A stretch of 64,000 nt of DNA. Source: Omphalotus guepiniiformis. Taxonomy: Eukaryota; Basidiomycota; Agaricomycetes; Agaricales; Omphalotaceae. Within the stretch, counting starts at the first letter, position 1; each line of letters starts with the position of its first letter. Made by a program: the position numbers and the translations under genes. The notes beneath the pieces were generated by a model, which worked only from the letters and a program-made list of their open reading frames with translations, had not been told where the DNA came from and did no database searches. Below, piece after piece: positions 48,799-58,651 of the stretch. The stretch covers positions 2,542,001-2,606,000 of the forward strand of contig JAQOOI010000021.1 of assembly GCA_028554645.1 (NCBI GenBank), in the 5' to 3' direction.

Positions 48799-49174
48799 TG
48801 TCACTTCAAACTGGATGCCTACACGAGTAGCAATCGTTGTATCCCAGAGGGCGTAAATAAATGAGTGCCGAGCGCCCTTTCAGTTGCCCTAAAATTGGGA
48901 TGAGTGCTGCTCTCTGTCAACTACATCAAAAGATGTTCGTACTCCAACAGCACAACAGCATGGATGAAAATCAAACACTGATGGCCACTAAGGGGGAGGT
49001 TCCCCAAGAGCATCGTACAAGGCGATTGAAAACGGTGTGCTTTTCCGGTATAGGCAGTTTCTTGAATTTCACGATCATCAGCTTGGAGAAAGCCTTGATG
49101 ACAGGGAAACAAGTGTTTAAGCTCAAGCTCCTACAAGTATGACAGCTAAGCACGATCTGTTGCATATAATGATG

Positions 49175-49285
49175 GAAGGAAGGAGGTAGGAAGTGTATCA
49201 CGGTACGGACCCTGGACAGAAAAACCGCTTCTGGGGCCGGTCGACGCGGCATTCATCGCACCCCCAGGCCCGTTGACCCAGCGAA
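49175..49285 (+). repeat. Dispersed repeat fragment (c)
   Basis: Begins ggaaggaaggaggtaggaag, then gtgtatcacggtacggaccc and cccaggcccgttgaccca. It is related to 43890-43965 and, in inverted form, to a part of the TIR element (gtgtattacggcatggtccc on the opposite strand). Confidence 0.5.
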
Positions 49286-50762
49286 GGCCGAGCTCGTGGC
49301 GCACAGACCATGGTAGTATTGTGCTCATCTTTGATGTATTCCAGTAGAGTGGCCTAGTGATCATGCTTCGTATTCTGAGATCATTGATCACATGCAAGTC
49401 CAAGAGAGACTGCGAGACATAGTACATGGGTTGCAAGTCCGTAGTTCAATGACCAATGAATTCCAGATTCTTGAGGACAGATGACCATTATACCCGCCTC
49501 AGTAGATAGTGGCCTTCTCGCGAAATTCCCTTGGAAACGAAGAATAGAGTGTATACCGTCAGGGGTTGAGCTTCCCGGCTTTTCCTTCTTGTAGGCCAGG
49601 TATCCGCCAAGAGATATGCCATACCGACGAAACTGTGTGCCTCTTGTACGGTTGTCCTGGAGGACAAGGTCTGTTTTGACTTGATCGGATGATGTTTAGC
49701 AATGACGGGGTCCTATAGCATAATGTCACTCACCGATGTGACATACCCCATGAGTCGCGTCCATGGACCGGGTGAACAGAGTGCCACCGACGTGCGCAGG
49801 TGGCGGCTGGGTGGCGGGCTCGATACGAGGCTAAACGGATGCCTCAGGGGTCCTAACTGAGGTATCAGCTAAGAGGAATGGTCTCTCGAGGGCCCTACTC
49901 ACTGCGCTCACGATCCCTGATCGGGAACAACGCTCGTTTACGCCGCCGTCAGTTATATCAGCATTAACTCGAGAGGCCCTTTTGCACACCGCCCTCTTCC
50001 TCGCCCCGTTCCTCTTTTTCTTGTCCCTCACTCAATGAGCACTGGGACCTCTCCCTCCTTCACTCCTCTATACCCCCAGCGACAGGCGCTACGTTGGGGT
50101 CAGCCAAGAGCACGGTGGTACCGGAAACAACAAAGAAAACTCAGGCCCACCCTCAACATTTACACCCGCGCATCCCTCGCCCAATGACACCTGAATGACA
50201 CCCATATCATCGTTCCCGGCAGCTTCCATCGCTCGTCTTGTGAACGGAACATGGACCACGTTCTATGGTAAATGTAACACGGAATAGTCACGGAGTGCCA
50301 GGACCCCAAGCGTATGTACCTAATCAGGAAGGTGTCATCAAAAGCGACGTTCGATCAAGTCAAAATAGACCTTGTCCTTGAGGTCAACCGTACTCTTGAG
50401 TATGTAGAGGCAGCAGATTGTGGGACGCACGGTTGTGCATAAAAGGTTGAGTGTTGTGAAGTAGTACGTAGGTACCCGGGGCCGCCGTACCATGTAAAGT
50501 GATGAAAGGAAGCGGACACAACGGCGGTGCCAGGCACGAGATCCGAGGCCCTGCCTTCCGGTGTTTCTCCCACCAAAATGAGTTTAAGCAACCTGTGTTC
50601 TCTTGAGGTTGCCTATGGAGGGACAGTTGAGGGTGGGAGAGAGACGTGAAAAGAACAGTAATGCCAGAACTTTTTCGTTCAGCATGATGGCAGTAAACAA
50701 AGACCCGAATTCTTCTCACTTCCAGGTTCCGCCGGGGGTGCAGCAGGGAAGAATGGTGCATT

Positions 50763-50975
50763 TCTTCTGTGCGATATCTTTTGCTGATACAGAACTTGCG
50801 AGCGTGTTGGCCAGCTAGAGCTCAGCGGCGGTATCAGGGCTGCGTGAAGATTGAGGACCTGCGAGCATGTCACCGAGCAGAATTGTAGCAACGACGGTAT
50901 CAGGGGTTAACGAAGCTTCAGAACCTGCGAGCGTGTCACCGAGCCAAAATTCGGCGACGACGGTATCAGGGCTGA
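50763..50975. repeat. 66-bp tandem repeat, about three units
   Basis: Two complete units at 50829-50894 and 50895-50960 share cggtatcagg at the start and ctgcgagc-tgtcaccgagc in the middle. Partial units flank them on both sides. The length is a multiple of three and one minus-strand frame stays open through the units (SPDTVVA...LGD-LAG), but there is no gene context. Confidence 0.7.
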
Positions 50976-51742
50976 CTAGAATTTCTTGAGAAAGGGGTAT
51001 CCTGGCTGGCCAGTACACGTTCTTCTTTTGAGTTTAATTTTCGCAATTGACTTCCTCCGAGCCGATACGAACAACGCTCCTTCTCTTTCGTACAAAAGGC
51101 TTGAGAATGACCAGCTAAGTACTGTAACACCGAGGCTGCGTACGGTGTCCACCTAGTTATCCGTGGGAAGGTACGAGATGGCGGTTACAGGAAGAGATGT
51201 ATGGGCGAGATGGAAGCACGCACGCACAGCGTAGAGAAAGGAGAATCGGGATGTACATTGCACACAGTGATATCAACATAACTTGCTGTGGACCTGGACC
51301 AGGAACACTGCATTTAAGTAACTGCGGTTCAGAATGTTTAAACCCGCAGGTTTCATCCCTGTTCCATCTGTTAGAGAGAGCAAGCACTTTGGTAGCAATA
51401 ATTACTTACCTTTTAGCACGAGAGCGACCGAACTAAACATCCTTTGAATTCCTAGGCGCTGACCAGGACTTCGTGCCGCATTTTGACAAAGTACCGGTTG
51501 AACACTTATATATGTCCCTCTTTGACAATCATTTAGGTGTACGGGACACTTGAAGAGGTATCAAGCATCAAGCACGAGCGTTTGAGCTTGTGGGAAGTTG
51601 AGGTTCGTTCCACTACAAGTCGTTGGATGTGAATCTGAGAAGATACATGTAAGTGACCGGTCGTAATGGGTTGTTTAGGGCAGGCTTGCATGAATGGCGT
51701 GATCATGACTGCATAATCATATCGTGTGACATGATACAGTCT

Positions 51743-52075
51743 TGGCCCGCCACGAATATACTACGAAGTTGCGCACCCACCGGGCTACTAACTCCATACC
51801 CCCTGCAATTCCCCTGAGCGTTTCCTAAAGAACTAAGGATACTCCTAAGAAAGTAGGTATTCAAAGCCCTGCATAAAGTTGATCCTTGACACGGGTATTC
51901 TTACTCAAGATGGGTCACCCTACAACTCTGGCAACCTAGTCTTTCAATCTGAATATGCCAGCAGCGGCCAATTTTCTGCACACGAGAACTGGTGAGCGAT
52001 CTGCGAAAGAGGTCTGGGAAGAAAGGACCCGCGTTTTGTGTTCCTGGGAACGATGGGTATACTGCCGCGACGTAA
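51743..52075 (+). pseudogene. Decayed epoxide-hydrolase fragment
   Basis: Matches the last third of the epoxide hydrolase at the left end of the window. GPPRIYYEVA corresponds to [30 protein letters not shown] to [20 protein letters not shown], and VSDLRKRSGKKGPAFCVPGNDGY to [24 protein letters not shown]. Reading it needs several frame changes and it contains stops. The catalytic His of RGGHF is replaced (SSGQF). No lid, nucleophile or start is present. A dead remnant of a second copy. Confidence 0.8.
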
Positions 52076-52436
52076 GTATGAAAAGTATCAGTATCCCCTA
52101 ATTACCATGCAACAATCGCAATTTGTACTTGTACTTATGATATCTCTCGGAGCGAGAAATTGCGGTGGATTGGTACTTGTAAGACACTCTACATAGAGTG
52201 ATACTTCGGCAGGTCATTTCATACCGAGGTCATTCGCGCCGGGACTTGAGCAACGGTAGGAATCATAAAGATACAAGATAAGGTGGTAAGTACGAAGTGC
52301 GAGCGCGCGGTGCTTTCACTCACAGACAACAAGTTTTGTTGTGAGAATGGTCTGGAACGGAAAGAGCTGTTCTGAAAGATTAAAGACGCAGAGAAAGTCT
52401 TTCGGGTTTGACCAGCCAGTCATTCTCAAGAAACCC

Positions 52437-53822
52437 CTACTTAGACCCGTCTCTTTCTGCCTTCGTCCAATCCAACCACAACGACTCCCTTTCCCTCTCA
52501 TCCCCTATCCTCCTCACAAACCTCACCACATTCCATACATCCTGGAAATTACTCCCCAGTCCCAAACTCACTCTCACTACCCCCAATTCCCGGCCAACGA
52601 CTAACTCGAAATCTTTGAGCGTAACACCGGGATAAAGCCGTTGCATATCTTCCTGTATACCTAGTATCGCCGCGGCGCCTCCAGGGTTACACATACACCC
52701 CGTACGAAGGGAGATGTTGTTCTTTGAGGCGGAATATTCGATGAATGAGTTTGGTATTGGTTCTCCGGAAGGCTGTTGATTATATATTAATAGATGAGGC
52801 GCTCAGTGGACCATGGCCCAGTAGGTCCGATAGTAAACGGACTATATAGTATGTACTTACCAGGAAGAATATCATAGATACAGTCGACCCCGTATCAGAC
52901 TGCTCTCCTACGGAACGTATTCGCGTTGTCGGAACCCGAGATAATATTCGCACCACGGGTACACCACTAGACGCGTGCTTCAGCTGTGACAGCGATGCTG
53001 TTAGATACTGAACCAAGCAGGAAAGGCGGAGAGGAAGGAATGGTAGGTACGCGGAGAGGAATCGTAAACCGTCTGTCACTGCAGGTAGTGTTAAATAGTT
53101 GATTGTACCATCCTGCCAATGTTCGGAGTCCAACATTGGAACAGAACGACGCCTGAGTCAGAAAAGAGACGTACAAAATGAATTATAACCCTCACCTCGA
53201 ACTGTTCGTGAAGCTCAAGAGATCGAGTGACGATGTTCCCTGGCACCTGAACAACATCGACAGTTCCTCCTGCAAACCAAGGGCGTCTCAACCGAGTAAG
53301 AAAGGTTTTCTTCACAACCAGAGCTCCTACGCCAGTAGGAAATCCAAACATTTTATAGAAAGATATCGCCATAGCGTCTACAGATATCTCTGTGAGCGAT
53401 ATGGGGGAGGTAGGGGCGAGAGCAGCAGCATCAAGTAAAGTATGAAAACCTAAAGAAGCTGCATATTCAATGATGGAGAGAGGGTTCTTAGAGTTTGTGA
53501 TATTGGACTGCCCGGTAAGCGCGAACAAGCTTGGATTTAGGTGCTTCGATTGGGGACGATGACGCGATAAAACAGCCTATAAATAAGGTACATGGATAGG
53601 GGAAGATTCCCGTGTGCGTAAATAGAGTAACTTACCTTTGCTGCCGATAAATCAAACCCTCCATGATTGGTAGACGGAATGTAACAGACAGAGCCTTTCC
53701 GGCGTGTAGCAAATTCACGTATACCGTGAACACTATTGTGAGAATCAGCGCAGAGAACGTAGCTGCTGCCGTCCGTGAAAGGATACGATTCGCCAACGAG
53801 CTTGAGCGCAGCAGTAGCATTC
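52437..53822 (-). pseudogene. MOCOS-like class V aminotransferase, 3' part (split by copia element)
   Basis: NifS-fold PLP enzyme resembling the N-terminal sulfurase domain of molybdenum-cofactor sulfurase, without a MOSC domain. Minus strand: ATAALKLVGESYPFTDGSS at the insertion point, SHNSVHGIREFA, STNHGGFDLSAAK, LTGQSNITNSKNPLSI, TLLDAAALAPTSPISL (cofactor Asp), SFYKMFGFPTGVGAL (the PLP Lys), GGTVDVVQVPG, RILSRVPTTRIRSVGEQSDT and RTGCMCNPGGAAAILG-type end with the stop at 52437. The active-site Lys is present, so before the insertion the gene was probably functional. Now the 5' part lies 4.8 kb away at 58652-59226. The five bases 53818-53822 (cattc) are the target-site duplication. Confidence 0.85.
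53818..53822. repeat. Target-site duplication, left (cattc)
   Basis: cattc lies directly before the 5' LTR and again directly after the 3' LTR at 58652-58656. Confidence 0.9.
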
Positions 53823-54000
53823 TGTTGAATATATCGACCGTAGCTACCGTGTATACTTGTATATAGCTTATGTAACGTAGTCCGTATATGCTCACGAAGG
53901 TCAACTGCTTCTTCAGTCTTTGACCTTCGTGCGCAGGTATGTTCAGTATCGTACACTCACTTAATACTATAGTCTTTGACCTTCGTGCGCAGATCTAATA
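53823..54000 (+). repeat. 5' long terminal repeat
   Basis: 178 bp from tgttgaatat to agatctaata. It contains a 22-bp direct repeat (53915-53936 and 53971-53992) and a 12-bp perfect inverted repeat with a 15-nt loop (53893-53904 / 53920-53931). It ends in TA rather than the common CA. Confidence 0.95.
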
Positions 54001-54012
54001 GGTTATGGGCCC
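54001..54012 (+). promoter_or_regulatory. Primer-binding site, initiator-tRNA anticodon type
   Basis: ggttatgggccc starts at the base after the 5' LTR. Its complement, gggcccataacc, fits the anticodon stem-loop of initiator tRNA-Met (CAU anticodon; the usual gggcucauaaccc), with one G-U type difference. That matches copia-type priming by a half tRNA. Confidence 0.7.
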
Positions 54013-54141
54013 CGTGCCAAGGAAATAAGACTGATCATCAAATTTCCATACACGGACACGGGTTCAATCTTTTTTTTCTCCCCATCTTTTCACACGTCGA
54101 CGTCGATTCTCATTGCCCCCAAAGGGCGAAACATTCACACA

Positions 54142-57100
54142 ATGTCTTCAGAGTTCTCTAGACGAGGTTTTGACAACCTGAATGCCTCGAACTATGCATC
54201 ATGGAGTGTCTCTATGAAGTCGTACCTCCAAACCCAAGGAATCTGGCAACATGTAACAGGAGAAGAGACTGAGCCTGAGCCGGCTATCCCTGACGCCCCT
54301 ACTCCGCGTGAAAAAGGCGAAATTCGGGCCTGGCGCCGGGAAAGGGGACAGGCATGTGGGTTTCTCCGGCTGGCGATTGATGAATCACAAAAGGCACACA
54401 TTAACAGCATTGGAGACAACCCAGCCGAGATTTGGACGAAACTTTCTGCCATTCACAGGCAAAAGAAGCCGGGAGGTCGGTTCAGCGCATTAAACAACAT
54501 CTTTTCCATTCGGAAGGAGGACGACGAGAGTCTCGTTACTCTAACTGGACGAGTTTCCCAGGCTGTTCAACAGTTTCGTGACCTCATCCCACTTGGTTTC
54601 CATCCCACCGAATCTTCCTCGTCACAGTCTACAACACCACCCCGTCCGCTCTATGACTTACCTGACCTCCTGAATGAACTCGAAGCCATGGCTCTCATTC
54701 GCTCCCTACCTCCCAAGCACGAAAATTTCGTCTCGTCTCTTATCGTATTGGATACGGTTGAGCTTGAGGCTCTCAAGGTTGCTTTCCACAATCGACAACA
54801 GCAGCTGGACTCTCAAGAAGCGATGGCTGCGGCGTTTGCGGTCCGACACATGCCTCCTACTTCGAAGCCAATGATGATGCCTTCTTCAAGTCTTCAACCA
54901 CCCACGAAGTGCGCCTGGTGTGGTCGTCCCGGCCATGTCGAAGATCACTGTTACACGAAGGATGCATCACGACGCCGTGATCATAAGCGTGCTCAAAGGC
55001 CCAAGGGAAAGGCAAATGCAGCAACGGAGGAGTCAGCCACTAAAGCAAGTACTTCTCCCATTGCCCTGCTTGACCATCGCTGGAACACCGATACAGGAGC
55101 CTCTGCACACATGACCCCTCACCGTGACTGGTTTACCACCTATACTCCAAAAACAGTTGCAATCCGCCTTGCAGATCATTCGGTAGTCTACGCTGAGGGA
55201 ATTGGGACAGTTCTGTTCAGACCAAAAGAGGGAGGGACTATGGTCACATTTCTTGATGTCTTGCATGTACCATTACTGCGAAACAATTTATTTTCTCCTT
55301 TGCGCTTCATCTGCACCCAGGGTTATCACGCCACCATTAACAAGACTCAAATCTCATTCTTTCTAAAAGATTCACTCCATTTCCGAGCTCCCATCAGTGA
55401 CCGTTTTGTCAGTTACCTCGACGGTGAGACTGTCGTTTCACGAGCGCAAGCAGAGACTGCAAACATAGGTTCTACCTGTCCCTTAGATCTCTCGCTCTGG
55501 CACCGTCGTTGGGGACACATCAATTCCAATCTCCTGCACCGTGTCCATAAGGATGGCTTAGTGACTGGATTTAAGATGGTGGGCACCAAACAACCAGACC
55601 ATATCTGTGAACCGTGCATCATGGGCAAACAACATGAATTCAACATCCCAAGAGGTCCTGGAAAAGTGCCAACTGAACTCTTAGAGGTGGTTCATTCTGA
55701 TTTAAAGGGTCCCATGCCGATTCCTGGTCCAAAAGGCGAACGCTATTGGATCACTTTCATTTGCGGCAAGTCTCGATTATATGCTGTTCAATTTCTCCGC
55801 CACAAAAACAAAGTTTTCCAAGCCTTCAAAGACTTCAAGGCATATGCCGAGAACCAGCAGCCAGGCCTAAAAATCAAAGCATTTCATGAAGACGCAGGGG
55901 GAGAGTACATGAGCAAGGAATTTGATCAGTTCCTCCGTACTCATGGGATTCGACGTTTACACACTGAAACTGACAAGCCTTACCAGAATGGAGTAGCTGA
56001 ACGTGCAAACCGAACTATTCATGAAGGAGCATTAGCTATGTTGGCTGAATCTAAACTTCCGCCCTCCTTCTGGACCCATGCCGTAGCTACATTTGTGCAT
56101 GTGCGAAATCGTTCTCCCACCTCCCGATTCCCTGACACCACTCCATACACAGTGTGGCATAATCATCCACCGGATGTCTCACACTTTCGCGTTTTTGGTT
56201 GCCTTGCCTATGTCTTCATTCGCAAAAACAAGCGGAAGGCATTTCAGTCGCACACTGTGAAGTGTGTTTTCATTGGGTACCCCTCTGACTCTAAGGGTTG
56301 GCTGTTCTGGAATCCCCTCACTCGCCGGCACATTGTCTCCAGCGATGCTATTTTCGATGAGCGAGTTTGTCCCGGTAATGTTAAACACCTCGTCAATCCT
56401 TTCGGTGATCCATTCATTCCAGTGTCTGATCAAGGGGGAGTAACACAGAATAATCCTCCACCTTCATTTCCTTCTAAACCAGTACAACTACCTCCGTCAC
56501 CATCATTTTCACCTCTAGTTGATGAACCTTCACCACCGATTGCTTCACCACCAAACTCGCCGCTATTACCTGCAGTATCAACACCTCTTGAATCACCATT
56601 GACTTCACTACCTTCCGATTTTGATTCACGCTCTCCGTCACCAATACTACCTCTACCTGAACGAGCTCCATGCGAACCATTGTTCCGCAATGACGGTCTT
56701 ATTGAGCCACTTCCGAATACAGGTCGTGGATACCGGCGTCAACCCACAACCAATAATTCGCGTCCGCCGTGGAACTACCAAGGAGCATGGGATGCTGGTG
56801 ATGTTAATGCAGATGTGGTAGAAGAGGAGTGTGATCTTACCCAGTTCGCCTATCACTCCATTGAACCTCGATCACTCAAAGAGTCACAAGCATTACCACA
56901 GGAGGAAGCATCAAAGTATCATCAAGCTGCAGTTGAAGAAGTAAAATCTCTCACTGATATGGGTGTCTTTGAGCTTGTGGAGCGGCCCAAAGATCGGAAC
57001 GTTATTGGGAGTCGTTGGGTGTTTAAAGTGAAGCGGAATGCAGACGGCTCTGTCGAACGCTACAAAGGCCGACTAGTTGCACAAGGATATAGCCAACGTC

Positions 57101-58479
57101 CGGGTTTTGATTTCACCGAAACGTTCTCGCCTACTCCGAAATGGGCTGCCCTTCGTGCAGTCCTTGCCTTGGGTGCTCTTGAGGATCTCGAATTGTGGAG
57201 TGTTGACATTTCCTCAGCTTTCTTGAATGGTGACCTGGAGGAAGAGGTCTACATGGAGCAGCCGGAGGGTTTTCAGGAGAAGGGTCCTGGCTGGGTGTGG
57301 AAATTAAAGAAGTCCATTTACGGGCTGAAACAAGCTGGTCGTCAGTGGCACCAAAAACTCCATCGCACACTTACTGAAGAGATGAACTTCACACGCGTGA
57401 AGTGTGAACACAGCATCTGGGTTTACAAACGCGATGATGTCCGAATCATCATACCAGTCTATGTCGATGACATGACAATCGCCACTAAATCCACGGAGGA
57501 TGTCCAGAGGGTGATTTCGGAACTGCGTCGCCATTTCAAGCTCCGTGATCTAGGGCCACAAACTTATCTTCTGGGTGTTGAAATCAAGAGAGACCGTGAA
57601 AAACGCACTCTAACATTGTCCCAACGACAATACATCCTCGACGTCCTCGAACGGGCCAATATGGCTGACTGCAACCCAGTTCAAACACCTCTAGATCCGA
57701 ATGTGAAGCTCTCTTCCGAACAGTCACCGAAAACACCTGAAGAACTTGCAGACATGCGAGGAGTCCCTTATCTGAACATTCTTGGCAGTGTTGCATATCT
57801 CGCAATAGCCACTCGACCAGATATCGCCTATGCTGTCAGCGTGCTTTCCCGCTTCAGCAAGAATCCAGGACACACTCACTGGGCAGCCCTCAAACGCCTA
57901 CTTCGATACCTTAAAGGATCCATTGACTTGTGCATTCAGTATGGCCCAACTCTAGAAAACGAGGGGGAGCTATTCACCTCGTATTGTGATGCTGACCACG
58001 GAGGTAACCCTGATAATGGCCGTTCCACCAGCGGTTTTGTCATAAAAATGGGCACTGGAGCGATCAGCTGGTCGAGTCGACTTCAGAGTTTCGTGACACT
58101 CTCAACTACAGAAGCAGAGTATGTCAGTGCTGTAGCCGCAGCCCAAGAAATCATTTGGCTACGAAACCTCTTCACTGAACTCGGGTATAATTTCACTGTT
58201 CCCTCCACACTCCACATTGACAACCAATCCGCAATTTCGGTAGCGAAGAACCCTGACCATCATGGACGTGTCAAACACCTCGATTTGCGATTCTACTGGC
58301 TGCGAGATGAGGTCAGTAACCAGAGGATACAGGTTAAACATTGTAGGACAGACGAAATGCCTGCGGACTTACTTACCAAGTCACTTTCTCGAGACAAATT
58401 CTTGCATCTTCTACCTCTTTTCGGTCTCATACGCTTTGAAGGAACTTCTTTGGTTGCTACGATCGAGGGGGAGTGTTGA
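54142..58479 (+). CDS. Copia Gag-Pol polyprotein, 1445 aa
   Basis: Single open frame without introns. Gag with an NASNYASWSVSMKSYL-type start and a CCHC zinc knuckle (CAWCGRPGHVEDHC, near residue 257); aspartic protease (NTDTGASAHM, near 317); integrase with HRRWGH...CEPCIMGKQ zinc motif and D-D-E core (HSDLKGPM, HEDAGGEYMS, NGVAERANRT, about residues 520-620); a long Pro/Ser linker; reverse transcriptase (GSRWVFKVK, DISSAFLNG, YVDDM near 1105); and RNase H (YCDADHGG, LSTTEAEYVS). No stops or frameshifts. The stop codon lies inside the 3' LTR (its first bases supply the last codon and TGA). No separate Gag frame or frameshift site is seen, so Gag and Pol are probably made as one protein and cut by the protease. 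Confidence 0.97.
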   Translation: MSSEFSRRGFDNLNASNYASWSVSMKSYLQTQGIWQHVTGEETEPEPAIPDAPTPREKGEIRAWRRERGQACGFLRLAIDESQKAHINSIGDNPAEIWTKLSAIHRQKKPGGRFSALNNIFSIRKEDDESLVTLTGRVSQAVQQFRDLIPLGFHPTESSSSQSTTPPRPLYDLPDLLNELEAMALIRSLPPKHENFVSSLIVLDTVELEALKVAFHNRQQQLDSQEAMAAAFAVRHMPPTSKPMMMPSSSLQPPTKCAWCGRPGHVEDHCYTKDASRRRDHKRAQRPKGKANAATEESATKASTSPIALLDHRWNTDTGASAHMTPHRDWFTTYTPKTVAIRLADHSVVYAEGIGTVLFRPKEGGTMVTFLDVLHVPLLRNNLFSPLRFICTQGYHATINKTQISFFLKDSLHFRAPISDRFVSYLDGETVVSRAQAETANIGSTCPLDLSLWHRRWGHINSNLLHRVHKDGLVTGFKMVGTKQPDHICEPCIMGKQHEFNIPRGPGKVPTELLEVVHSDLKGPMPIPGPKGERYWITFICGKSRLYAVQFLRHKNKVFQAFKDFKAYAENQQPGLKIKAFHEDAGGEYMSKEFDQFLRTHGIRRLHTETDKPYQNGVAERANRTIHEGALAMLAESKLPPSFWTHAVATFVHVRNRSPTSRFPDTTPYTVWHNHPPDVSHFRVFGCLAYVFIRKNKRKAFQSHTVKCVFIGYPSDSKGWLFWNPLTRRHIVSSDAIFDERVCPGNVKHLVNPFGDPFIPVSDQGGVTQNNPPPSFPSKPVQLPPSPSFSPLVDEPSPPIASPPNSPLLPAVSTPLESPLTSLPSDFDSRSPSPILPLPERAPCEPLFRNDGLIEPLPNTGRGYRRQPTTNNSRPPWNYQGAWDAGDVNADVVEEECDLTQFAYHSIEPRSLKESQALPQEEASKYHQAAVEEVKSLTDMGVFELVERPKDRNVIGSRWVFKVKRNADGSVERYKGRLVAQGYSQRPGFDFTETFSPTPKWAALRAVLALGALEDLELWSVDISSAFLNGDLEEEVYMEQPEGFQEKGPGWVWKLKKSIYGLKQAGRQWHQKLHRTLTEEMNFTRVKCEHSIWVYKRDDVRIIIPVYVDDMTIATKSTEDVQRVISELRRHFKLRDLGPQTYLLGVEIKRDREKRTLTLSQRQYILDVLERANMADCNPVQTPLDPNVKLSSEQSPKTPEELADMRGVPYLNILGSVAYLAIATRPDIAYAVSVLSRFSKNPGHTHWAALKRLLRYLKGSIDLCIQYGPTLENEGELFTSYCDADHGGNPDNGRSTSGFVIKMGTGAISWSSRLQSFVTLSTTEAEYVSAVAAAQEIIWLRNLFTELGYNFTVPSTLHIDNQSAISVAKNPDHHGRVKHLDLRFYWLRDEVSNQRIQVKHCRTDEMPADLLTKSLSRDKFLHLLPLFGLIRFEGTSLVATIEGEC
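58465..58473 (+). promoter_or_regulatory. Polypurine tract
   Basis: gagggggag directly before the 3' LTR, the expected primer for plus-strand DNA synthesis. It is still within the Gag-Pol frame. Confidence 0.8.
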
Positions 58480-58651
58480 ATATATCGACCGTAGCTACCG
58501 TGTATACTTGTATATAGCTTATGTAACGTAGTCCGTATATGCTCACGAAGGTCAACTGCTTCTTCAGTCTTTGACCTTCGTGCGCAGGTATGTTCAGTAT
58601 CGTACACTCACTTAATACTATAGTCTTTGACCTTCGTGCGCAGATCTAATA
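58474..58651 (+). repeat. 3' long terminal repeat
   Basis: 178 bp, identical to 53823-54000 on direct reading. Followed by cattc (58652-58656), the second copy of the target duplication. Confidence 0.95.

Larger units (their letters stand above)
48799..51742. other. Gene-poor stretch of 2.9 kb
   Basis: No gene can be supported. It contains a dispersed repeat piece (49175-49285) and a 66-bp tandem repeat (50763-50975). Base composition rises in GC around 49800-50200. The remaining open frames have no motif. Confidence 0.45.
53823..58651 (+). mobile_element. Complete Ty1/copia LTR retrotransposon (4829 bp)
   Basis: Two 178-bp LTRs that read identical base for base, a 5-bp target duplication, a primer-binding site just inside the 5' LTR, a purine tract just before the 3' LTR, and one uninterrupted Gag-Pol frame with integrase before reverse transcriptase (copia order). 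Identical LTRs and an open frame mean a recent insertion. It lies in antisense orientation inside the MOCOS-like gene. Confidence 0.97.
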
